IMG/VR virus record: IMGVR_UViG_3300025732_000175
Coordinates: 1 to 31,539 of that record
Reading direction: 5' to 3' (one strand)
Source of the DNA: a virus
Length of the DNA: 31,539 nucleotides
The notes below the pieces were generated by a model that made no database searches, was not told the origin of the DNA, and was given only the letters and a program-made list of their open reading frames with translations. Made by a program: the position numbers and the translations under genes. Shown here in pieces: positions 5,263 to 10,599 of the stretch; position 1 is the first letter of the stretch; each line of letters begins with the position of its first letter.

Positions 5263-5360
5263 AACTCCCGCCCACCTCCATCGCCCCCGTCCATCAGGAT
5301 GATCTGGTTCCGCTTCGCTCCACACCCATCGCGTGCTGCATAGGAGGCTTCGAGAAATGA
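5259..5360 (+). CDS. possible 33-residue linker ORF
   Basis: MKLPPTSIAPVHQDDLV to CCIGGFEK, joined by ATGA to the nuclease stop and by ATGA to the DUF6378 start. It contains boundary repeat copy 3 and the 16-base block at 5284-5299 that recurs at 5717-5732 in the next small gene (encoding PVHQ in both). Function as a protein is doubtful; it fits a relay role between the larger genes. Confidence 0.35.
   Translation: MKLPPTSIAPVHQDDLVPLRSTPIACCIGGFEK
5304..5341 (+). repeat. boundary repeat, copy 3
   Basis: CGCTTCGCTCC matches copy 1, and the last 18 bases are identical to copy 2 (4866-4883). It is followed at once by AGGAGG (5342-5347), the SD of the DUF6378 gene. Confidence 0.55.
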
Positions 5361-5713
5361 GCGAGACAGAAGTGAAAATTGATTGGCGGGCAGTGGGGAT
5401 CGTCGCGACAGCGGCCGACCTAGTGGCGGGAAACCGCTCCACGCAGCACGGCGATAAGGTGGAGAATCATCAGTACATTGCCGCGCTGTGGACCGCATAT
5501 TTGGGCGTGACCATCACCGCCGACCAAGTCGCGCTGATGATGGTTCTGCTAAAGGTTGCGCGCACCAAGACCGGCGCGCTGAACCGCGACGACTTTGTGG
5601 ACATGGCCGGCTATGCGGGCGTTGCAGGCGAGATCATGGGGCGCTTCAACGGGCTGCACTCATCGCACGCAGATGGCGCGGCACAAGACCAAACAAAGGT
5701 CAGGACCCCATGA
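5357..5713 (+). CDS. DUF6378 domain protein
   Basis: 118 residues with a strong SD (AGGAGG, 5342-5347) nine bases before the ATG. The pattern LVAGNRSTQHGDKVENHQYIAALWTAYLG, then ITADQVALMMVLLKVARTKTG and DDFVDMAGYAGVAGEIM, is typical of DUF6378, an all-helical phage family whose HGD-x-x-ENH and helical layout recall MazG/NTP-pyrophosphohydrolase-like folds. A nucleotide-related role is therefore possible but unproven. The last residues (DQTKVRTP) come from repeat A and its stop overlaps the next ATG. Confidence 0.8.
   Translation: MSETEVKIDWRAVGIVATAADLVAGNRSTQHGDKVENHQYIAALWTAYLGVTITADQVALMMVLLKVARTKTGALNRDDFVDMAGYAGVAGEIMGRFNGLHSSHADGAAQDQTKVRTP
5671..5713 (+). repeat. boundary repeat A, copy 2
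   Basis: Contains the exact 20-base block 5694-5713 shared with 4798-4817. Here it encodes the C-terminus of the DUF6378 protein and the start of the next membrane miniprotein. Confidence 0.6.
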
Positions 5714-5826
5714 TAACCCCCGTCCATCAGGAGAAGCCTCCTCTATGGGGTGTGATCCTGCCTGTAGCCGCCGCAGTGGCGGGGGTGGTTGCGTTTGTCG
5801 GCGCGCTGATATGGGGGCTGATGTGA
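5710..5826 (+). CDS. single-span membrane miniprotein
   Basis: 38 residues, MITPVHQEKPPLWG followed by a clear membrane helix (residues 15-37, VILPVAAAVAGVVAFVGALI). ATGA-coupled to the DUF6378 gene. The PVHQ segment is encoded by the same 16-base block as in the linker ORF at 5259. No family recognised. Confidence 0.6.
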   Translation: MITPVHQEKPPLWGVILPVAAAVAGVVAFVGALIWGLM

Positions 5827-5846
5827 GTCATTCCCACCACCATTTG

Positions 5847-5875
5847 TTGTTGTTCCCGTTGCGTTTCGCTATACT
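5847..5875 (+). promoter_or_regulatory. sigma70-type promoter before the C4-like leader
   Basis: -35 TTGTTG (5847-5852), 17-base spacer, -10 TATACT (5870-5875). It lies in the 227-base stretch without a convincing gene between 5826 and 6054 and would start an RNA near 5882, just upstream of the structured region. The upstream T-rich run (TTTGTTGTTGTT) is unusual for this GC-rich sequence. Confidence 0.55.
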
Positions 5876-5929
5876 TAGCGCCGGAGGCAAGAGCCTTCTA
5901 GGAGAGTACTCCGCGCGCTATACCCGCGC

Positions 5930-5995
5930 TGCCGGAGGGGCGGTGTCAGCAATGCCCGCCGCTGGGTCTCCTAGCCTGGTTTTCAACCTCCGGCA
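5930..5995 (+). ncRNA. C4-like antisense RNA
   Basis: Closed by a perfect 9-bp stem, TGCCGGAGG (5930-5938) with CCTCCGGCA (5987-5995). Inside are a first hairpin (GGCGG/CCGCC) and a second, closed by GGTT/AACC, that exposes TCTCCTAG (5967-5974). This octamer is complementary to CTAGGAGA at 5898-5905 and again at 6041-6048, the latter being the SD of the gene at 6054. The a1/antisense/a2 layout is that of the C4 RNA of phages P1 and P7, which represses the antirepressor ant. A GTG-started frame (5823-6044) is open across it, but I judge this non-coding. Family assignment is from memory of the architecture. Confidence 0.6.
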
Positions 5996-6053
5996 CCGTT
6001 CTGTCGTGCGTCGTGAAAAGCGCTCGGCAGGCTTACATGACTAGGAGAACGGC

Positions 6054-6632
6054 ATGGCACAGAAGCCAACGAAACCCGTTCGCGCAAACTTGTGGATGCC
6101 CATGTACTGGGGCGACTACCTGCGCGACACCGGCCACCTCAACGCACAAGAGCATGGGGCGTACCTCATGCTGATCGCCCACTACTGGAGCAACGGGCGA
6201 CCGCTTCCCGATGACGACAACGCGCTCGGGAAGATAGCACGAGTGACGCCGCCAGTGTGGAAGAAGATACGCCCGACTCTCGTGGCGTTCTTCGAGATCG
6301 GCAACGCGACTTGGATGCACAAGCGCATCGAGCGCGAACTGATCGAGGCAGGCGACCGCAAGGATGAGGCGGTGAAAAAAGCCCGTGCCGCCGCTGCTGC
6401 CCGCTGGGGCAAGGATGCTTCCGGCATGCTTGGAGCATCCTCCGGGCATGCTTGTGGAATGCCTAACACAACACAACACATTCTTGAGTCTTCATCAGAG
6501 AATCATACTGGTGCCGCGCGCGGGCTAGGCGTGAGCGAGGCGCTACGCCCGCGCGCTAAGGAACCGAGCATGAGCGAACGCATGGCCGCTATCGCAGCCA
6601 GAAACCGCAAAGCCTTTGTGGGGAACGCATGA
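6054..6632 (+). CDS. DUF1376 (YdaU-type) phage replication protein
   Basis: 192 residues. The N-terminal 100 residues match DUF1376: LWMPMYWGDYLRDTGHLNAQEHGAYLMLIAHYWSNGRPLPDDDNALGKIARVTPPVWKKIRPTL and so on. This winged-helix-like domain is found in lambda-O-type replication initiators of many prophages. A Lys/Ala-rich linker (residues 103-120, KKARAAAAARWGK) leads to a low-complexity region encoded by repeats that may be an origin (6413-6463). The SD CTAGGAGA (6041-6048) is the proposed target of the C4-like RNA, so synthesis is probably under antisense control. The stop overlaps the next start. Confidence 0.85.
   Translation: MAQKPTKPVRANLWMPMYWGDYLRDTGHLNAQEHGAYLMLIAHYWSNGRPLPDDDNALGKIARVTPPVWKKIRPTLVAFFEIGNATWMHKRIERELIEAGDRKDEAVKKARAAAAARWGKDASGMLGASSGHACGMPNTTQHILESSSENHTGAARGLGVSEALRPRAKEPSMSERMAAIAARNRKAFVGNA
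6413..6463. repeat. iteron-like repeats, candidate origin
   Basis: Within the DUF1376 gene. Direct repeat GGCATGCTTG at 6423-6432 and 6445-6454, spaced 22 bases; inverted repeat GGATGCT (6413-6419) with AGCATCC (6434-6440); inverted GGCAT/ATGCC (6445-6449 with 6459-6463). They are followed by a CA-rich and locally AT-rich stretch (6464-6510). Origins inside initiator genes with this order are known from lambda O, so this is a candidate origin; no activity can be shown from sequence. Confidence 0.4.
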
Positions 6633-7450
6633 GCAAGAAAGGAATTGGAACGATGAAGGCTGCACGCTGGGGCGATTCTGATCGCTATTTCGGACCGTTC
6701 ACATGGTCCTACAGCAACTCTTATCCGCATTGGGCGATTGTCCTGAAGTCTCGCGGCGATGACGATGCCGAGAGCGGCCAATGCACGCTGCGGATCAGCC
6801 TGAAGAAGGCGACGCTGATCGTCGTGCTGCCGCACATCATCCGGCCTTACCGCGAGAGGGTGACGAGCAGCTATAACGGCGAGAAGTATTGGCGCATCGA
6901 CCCGCGTCAGTACGGCGTGAGCCTGAGCAACGGCCACTACACGGTTTACTACGGTCGCGTGACCCACGACAGCAGCACCGATCAGAATTGGGGCGGCTTC
7001 ATCCCCTGGACGCAGTGGCGGCACGTTCGCCGCTCGCTCTATGGCCTAAAGGGCGAGCTGTTCGAGACAGTGCCAGAGCGCGCGCCATACGAAACATGGA
7101 AGGCGCTGGAGGAAGCCTGTCCGGCCGCACGTTTTTCGTTCGAGGACCACGACGGGCAAGTCATCACGGCCACGACCCGCATCGAGGAGCGCGAATGGCA
7201 CGCTGGGACCGGGTGGTTCAAGTGGTTGGCTTGGTTTCGGCGGCCGATGATCCGGCGCACCCTCGATTTGTCCTTCTCCGACGAGGTCGGCACCGAGAAG
7301 GGCTCTTGGAAGGGCGGCATGATCGGTACGTCGATCGATATGCTGCCCGGCGAACTGCACGAGGCTGCCTTCCGGCGGTTCTGCGATCAGGAGCAGCGCG
7401 CCAAGGGCCGGCGCTATCGCATCAAGTTCCTGATGCCACTGTCCGCATGA
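6629..7450 (+). CDS. conserved phage protein of unknown function
   Basis: 273 residues, ATGA-coupled to the DUF1376 gene. Rich in Trp, Tyr and Arg with many short beta segments. The C-terminal block RRTLDLSFSDEVGTEKGSWKGGMIGTSIDMLPGELHEAAFRRFC is one I recognise from alphaproteobacterial phage hypotheticals, where it also follows replication genes. No catalytic motif is evident. It sits between the replication protein and the run of very small genes, so a DNA-metabolism role is possible but only by context. Confidence 0.7.
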   Translation: MSKKGIGTMKAARWGDSDRYFGPFTWSYSNSYPHWAIVLKSRGDDDAESGQCTLRISLKKATLIVVLPHIIRPYRERVTSSYNGEKYWRIDPRQYGVSLSNGHYTVYYGRVTHDSSTDQNWGGFIPWTQWRHVRRSLYGLKGELFETVPERAPYETWKALEEACPAARFSFEDHDGQVITATTRIEEREWHAGTGWFKWLAWFRRPMIRRTLDLSFSDEVGTEKGSWKGGMIGTSIDMLPGELHEAAFRRFCDQEQRAKGRRYRIKFLMPLSA

Positions 7451-7503
7451 CCCGCGCGCCTTCCCATCTCATCACACAATGGCGACCGGAGACGATGCAA
7501 TGA
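7447..7503 (+). CDS. possible 18-residue linker ORF
   Basis: MTRAPSHLITQWRPETMQ. It overlaps the preceding stop (ATGA, 7447-7450) and the following start (ATGA, 7500-7503), exactly bridging a 49-base gap. Best seen as a translational relay; no evidence for a functional peptide. Confidence 0.3.
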   Translation: MTRAPSHLITQWRPETMQ

Positions 7504-7667
7504 GCGACGACGGCCCAACAATGGTGATTGTCTGCGCTGGTCCACCGGCATGCCAGCTTGAGGGCGATGACGCATACGCTGCGCAGATCGCTGGCTGCGT
7601 CTGGTGCCGCCGCATCGCCGTACATGACGACGGCACCGAAACAGAGACGGGGCCGGGGCATGCGTAG
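7500..7667 (+). CDS. small cysteine-containing protein
   Basis: 55 residues, MSDDGPTMVIVCAGPPACQ to GTETETGPGHA. Four cysteines (positions 12, 18, 34 and 37, the last pair as CVWC) could bind a metal ion, though the spacing matches no family I can name. ATGA-coupled on its 5' side. Acidic N- and C-termini flank the core. Confidence 0.5.
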   Translation: MSDDGPTMVIVCAGPPACQLEGDDAYAAQIAGCVWCRRIAVHDDGTETETGPGHA

Positions 7668-7779
7668 CCGCAAGCTCTCCCCCACAGATGGCGCCGTCTC
7701 ACACCCGAAACCCGGTGCCATGCGGAGTGAGCGCAGCGAACGAGCCACCTCCCTCCTCCCGGCAAAGGAGGGGGAATGA
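7660..7779 (+). CDS. possible 39-residue linker ORF
   Basis: MRSRKLSPTDGA to LLPAKEGE, overlapping the previous gene by 8 bases and the next by ATGA. The middle (MRSERSERATS) is encoded by a reverse-oriented GCTCG/GAGCG-rich stretch resembling the boundary repeats. More likely a bridge than a functional protein. Confidence 0.35.
   Translation: MRSRKLSPTDGAVSHPKPGAMRSERSERATSLLPAKEGE
7752..7771 (+). promoter_or_regulatory. anti-SD hairpin before the gene at 7776
   Basis: CCTCCT (7752-7757) can pair with AGGAGG (7766-7771) across an 8-base loop. The right arm is the very strong SD of the next gene. In the fold the site would be hidden until a ribosome finishing the upstream linker ORF opens it. 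Confidence 0.45.
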
Positions 7780-7955
7780 GGCCCTCCGGCTGGTACTGGG
7801 TCAAACGCCTGTCCGATGAAGACTGGCAGCCCGCCAGATGGGCTCCCATGAGGGAGTATCCCGGCGAATGGCGCTGGGAGTTTTTCTACTACCGGGGCGA
7901 GATCCACCGCGGGCGCGTCCACAGGGTAGGAGGGCGCATCGATGCTCCAGCTTGA
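7776..7955 (+). CDS. small Trp/Arg-rich hypothetical protein
   Basis: 59 residues: MRPSGWYWVKRLSDEDWQPARW, then REYPGEWRWEFFYYRGEIHRGRVHRVGG. A short beta-rich protein with seven tryptophans, resembling the small 'EEWxPARW' proteins seen in phage early regions (recalled, not searched). SD AGGAGGGGG ends one base before the ATG, an unusually close spacing. The 3' end overlaps the next gene by 14 bases. Confidence 0.6.
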   Translation: MRPSGWYWVKRLSDEDWQPARWAPMREYPGEWRWEFFYYRGEIHRGRVHRVGGRIDAPA

Positions 7956-8166
7956 TCCGCCCATTCCGGTGGAAGTTACGTCGAAAGAACTTCCCCGTGG
8001 CGTCACGTCAAAAACCCGGCGCGGCTGGTGTTACGCATGGGAACGCTGCGGCATCGATGGGCACCGCATTTGGGTCGTGGTGCTGGACGATAGCCGGCAG
8101 GTCGTCGACGTGCCCCAGCCCGAGATTCTTGTCGATCCGAATTGGTCATATGGGAGGCGCGTGTGA
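7942..8166 (+). CDS. conserved small phage protein
   Basis: 74 residues, MLQLDPPIPVEVTSKELPRG to ILVDPNWSYGRRV. The order (LDPP-PV start, WCYAWERCGIDGHRIWVVVLDDSRQVVDVPQPEI middle, NWS-GR end) matches a small beta-barrel-like protein often present in alphaproteobacterial phages, function unknown. Overlaps both neighbours; its GTGA end gives the next start. Confidence 0.65.
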   Translation: MLQLDPPIPVEVTSKELPRGVTSKTRRGWCYAWERCGIDGHRIWVVVLDDSRQVVDVPQPEILVDPNWSYGRRV

Positions 8167-8375
8167 ACGGAAGACCCTGGAATGCAGACGACACCGCCAC
8201 CCTGCGCCGCATGGCCTCAGCGGGCTATTCTGACGCTGAAATCGGGCGGCATCTCGGGCGCGACAAATCCGCCGTAACCCGCAAGCGGAATGCCATGCAC
8301 ATCAGCCCCGGTGTTTCCCCCGCTATGATTGCCGTATTGGCGCGGATCAACCTGCGGCGTAGGATGGCGGCATGA
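8163..8375 (+). CDS. small GcrA/SANT-like helix-turn-helix protein
   Basis: 70 residues from GTG 8163 (GTGA overlap); ATG 8142 in the same frame would add seven residues. Sequence NGRPWNADDTATLRRMASAGYSDAEIGRHLGRDKSAVTRKRNAMHI shows the three-helix layout of GcrA and similar DNA-binding domains (W-x-x-x-x-x-x-L-R-x-M, then the recognition helix KSAVTRKRN). Probably a transcription regulator of phage or host genes. It overlaps the following ATG. Confidence 0.65.
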   Translation: MNGRPWNADDTATLRRMASAGYSDAEIGRHLGRDKSAVTRKRNAMHISPGVSPAMIAVLARINLRRRMAA

Positions 8376-8626
8376 TTATCCGGTGGGGATACCCTTACGC
8401 AGATACCCGCGTTGTGACCGTCGAAACGGTGATACTTGGTCAGCGCCGGGGCGTTTCCGCCATGGTCTATACAAGTTGGAAGAAGCGCCGTAATCGGCAC
8501 AAAAGGAAGCAGTTGGCGGCAATCATTTGGGGAATGCGTAAGCAGCTTCGGCATGAGGCTAAACTCGCAGCGTTGCCAAAGATGACCCAAGAAACTTGGG
8601 CTGAAATCGGGAGCGGCCCGCACTAA
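8372..8626 (+). CDS. hypothetical basic protein
   Basis: 84 residues, ATGA-coupled. A hydrophobic/beta start (MIIRWGYPYADTRVVTVETVI) is followed by a strongly basic helix (WKKRRNRHKRKQLAAIIWGMRKQLRHEAKL) and an acidic end. Codon third positions are less GC-rich than in neighbours. Nucleic-acid binding is plausible from charge. Not recognised. Between its stop and the terminase gene (8627-8705) I see only a TCCCT-AGCA-AGGGA mini-hairpin (8661-8674) and no convincing promoter. Confidence 0.5.
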   Translation: MIIRWGYPYADTRVVTVETVILGQRRGVSAMVYTSWKKRRNRHKRKQLAAIIWGMRKQLRHEAKLAALPKMTQETWAEIGSGPH

Positions 8627-8705
8627 CTGCAACTTTCCGCTTGCATTCCCAAACACACCATCCCTAGCAAGGGAGGCTGACCGCTCCACAACCGAGCATC
8701 AGCCC

Positions 8706-9092
8706 ATGGCCGTAAAAGGCCGACCGTCAAAGTTCACGCAACCACTGGCGGATCGCATTTGCGAACGCCTCGCCGCAGGGGAGACCCTGAGGGCGATTTG
8801 CCGTGACGATGACATGCCTTCGCCGCAGGCGGTCCTTCGCTGGATTCCCAAAAACGAGGGGTTTTCGGAACAATACGCGCGAGCCAGAGAGGCTGGCTAC
8901 GCTCTGATGGCCGACCAGTTGACGGAGATTGCGGACAACGACGGCGACCCGGCCCGAGACCGCCTCCGCGTCGACACCCGCAAGTGGTTGCTCTCCAAGG
9001 CTCTGCCGAAGATTTACGGCGACAAGGTCGAGCATACGGGCAAGGACGGCGGCCCGATCCAGTTTACCCGCATTGAGTTGGTCGACCTGTGA
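8706..9092 (+). CDS. terS: terminase small subunit
   Basis: 128 residues. The N-terminus GRPSKFTQPLADRICERLAAGETLRAICRDDDMPSPQAVLRWIPKN is the helix-turn-helix of the phage terminase small subunits of this type, followed by FSEQYARAREAGYALMADQLTEIAD and the conserved end segment VDTRKWLLSKALPKIYGDK. It recognises the packaging site and loads phage DNA onto the large subunit. The SD is weak, with GAG ten bases upstream, and no earlier in-frame start exists nearby. Overlaps terL by ATGA-like GTGA (9089-9092). Confidence 0.9.
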   Translation: MAVKGRPSKFTQPLADRICERLAAGETLRAICRDDDMPSPQAVLRWIPKNEGFSEQYARAREAGYALMADQLTEIADNDGDPARDRLRVDTRKWLLSKALPKIYGDKVEHTGKDGGPIQFTRIELVDL

Positions 9093-10411
9093 CCGCCATT
9101 CAGATCGCCATTCCGCCCAAACTCAAGCCCCTGTTCATCGGGCCGGCCGACGTGCGCGGGGCCTATGGCGGCCGAGGCTCTGCCAAGACCCGGACCTTTG
9201 CCAAGATGACCGCCGTCCGTGGCATGATGTTCGGCCTGTCGGGTACGTCTGGCGTCATCGTCTGCGGTCGCCAGTACATGAACTCGCTGGACGATTCCTC
9301 ATTGGAAGAGGTCAAGCGCGCAATCGAGGAAGAGCCGCCGCTGGCCGCCTATTACGACGTGGGCGAGAAGTACATCAAGAGCCGGGACGGGCGCATTTCC
9401 TACGCCTTCGTGGGCCTGGATCGCTCCATCGAGAGCGTGAAGTCGAAGGGCCGCATTCTCCTGTGCTGGGTGGACGAGGCCGAGCCTGTCACGGCTGAGG
9501 CGTGGTCGATCCTGATCCCGACCCTCCGCGAAGAGGGCGAGGACTGGAATGCCGAACTGTGGGTGACGTGGAACCCCAAGCGCAAGACGGCCGCCGTCGA
9601 GAGCCGGTTTCGTCACGCCAACGACAACCTGATCCGCGTCGTGGAGATGAACTGGCGGGACAATCCCAAGTTCCCCGCCAAGCTGGAGCGCGAGCGCCAG
9701 CGCGACCTGCAGGAGCGCCCTGACCAGTACAGCCACATCTGGGAAGGCGATTACGTCTCGGTCATCGAGGGCGCTTACTACGCCAAGAACCTGACCGAGG
9801 CGCGGGCTCAGGGACGCATCGGCAACGTGGCCGCAGATCCCCTGATGACCATCCGCCTGTTCTGCGACATTGGCGGCACAGGCGCGCGGGCAGACGCCTT
9901 CACCATCTGGGCGGCTCAGTTCGTGGGCCGGGAGATCCGCTGGCTGAACTACTACGAGGCCGTGGGCCAGCCATTGGCCGCCCATCTCGAATGGTGCCGC
10001 TCGCAGGCCTACACGCCCCAGCGCGCGCAATTCTGGCTGCCTCACGACGGCGACACGAACGACAAGGTCTATGACGTGTCCTACGCCTCTGCGCTCAGGG
10101 CGGCGGGCTACGAAGTGACGGTCGTTCCCAACCAGGGAAAGGGCGCGGCGGCTGCCCGCATCGAGGCGGCCCGGCGGCTCTTCTCGTTCAGCTGGTTCAA
10201 CGCGCCGACCACGCAGCCCGGTTTGGATGCCCTCGGCTGGTATCACGAGAAGAAAGACGAGAAGCGCCAGATTGGCCTCGGTCCCAATCACGACTGGTCG
10301 TCGCACGGCGCCGATTCCTTCGGGCTTGGCTGCGTCGTCTACGAAGAGCCCGCGGTCAAAGCCGAAGCCGCAAAGAAGCCCCGCCAGATGGGCGGATGGA
10401 TGGCCGCATGA
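9089..10411 (+). CDS. terL: terminase large subunit (packaging ATPase/nuclease)
   Basis: 440 residues from GTG 9089. ATPase half: Walker A GGRGSAKT (27-34), Walker B ILLCWVDE with Asp129/Glu130, and the coupling segment LWVTWNP near 157-163. Nuclease half (RNase-H-like): FCDIGGTGARADAFTIW carries the first acidic residue, LPHDGD the second and DWSSHGADSF the third. This is the Terminase_3/PBSX-like type. It cuts and drives DNA into the prohead through the portal encoded two genes downstream. Headful packaging is inferred from the P22-like head genes, not shown here. Confidence 0.95.
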   Translation: MTAIQIAIPPKLKPLFIGPADVRGAYGGRGSAKTRTFAKMTAVRGMMFGLSGTSGVIVCGRQYMNSLDDSSLEEVKRAIEEEPPLAAYYDVGEKYIKSRDGRISYAFVGLDRSIESVKSKGRILLCWVDEAEPVTAEAWSILIPTLREEGEDWNAELWVTWNPKRKTAAVESRFRHANDNLIRVVEMNWRDNPKFPAKLERERQRDLQERPDQYSHIWEGDYVSVIEGAYYAKNLTEARAQGRIGNVAADPLMTIRLFCDIGGTGARADAFTIWAAQFVGREIRWLNYYEAVGQPLAAHLEWCRSQAYTPQRAQFWLPHDGDTNDKVYDVSYASALRAAGYEVTVVPNQGKGAAAARIEAARRLFSFSWFNAPTTQPGLDALGWYHEKKDEKRQIGLGPNHDWSSHGADSFGLGCVVYEEPAVKAEAAKKPRQMGGWMAA

Positions 10412-10599
10412 GCAACCGCGACATCCTCGTCATGTGCCGCCAACAGGCCGCCGTCTGCAAGGAGCAGGGGCACAAGGAAACGCATCAGTTCCTCACGGCT
10501 CTGGCCGACGAGATCGAGGCTTTGCGGGCGCGTCTGCGCCTTCGTGTGATCGACGCCGCCGATTCGGTCGTGCGCGACAGGGTGAACGGAAATGGCTGA
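10408..10599 (+). CDS. small hypothetical between terminase and portal
   Basis: 63 residues from the ATGA overlap, MSNRDILVMCRQQAAVCKEQ. Helical, with LTALADEIEALRARLRLRVIDAADSVVRDR forming a probable coiled coil. It overlaps the portal start by eight bases. No family recognised; position suggests an assembly or regulatory accessory. Confidence 0.55.
   Translation: MSNRDILVMCRQQAAVCKEQGHKETHQFLTALADEIEALRARLRLRVIDAADSVVRDRVNGNG

Noticed and set aside
5823-6044. GTG-started 73-codon frame (begins VSHSHHH) across the leader
   Set aside because: It spans the paired elements of the C4-like RNA and the promoter, has no domain, and its start lies in the stop overlap of the membrane miniprotein. 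Reading the DNA as structured RNA explains more.
6464-6482. CA-rich tandem (AACAC units) as a microsatellite or CRISPR-like repeat
   Set aside because: Too short, no spacer structure; treated as part of the possible origin tract instead.
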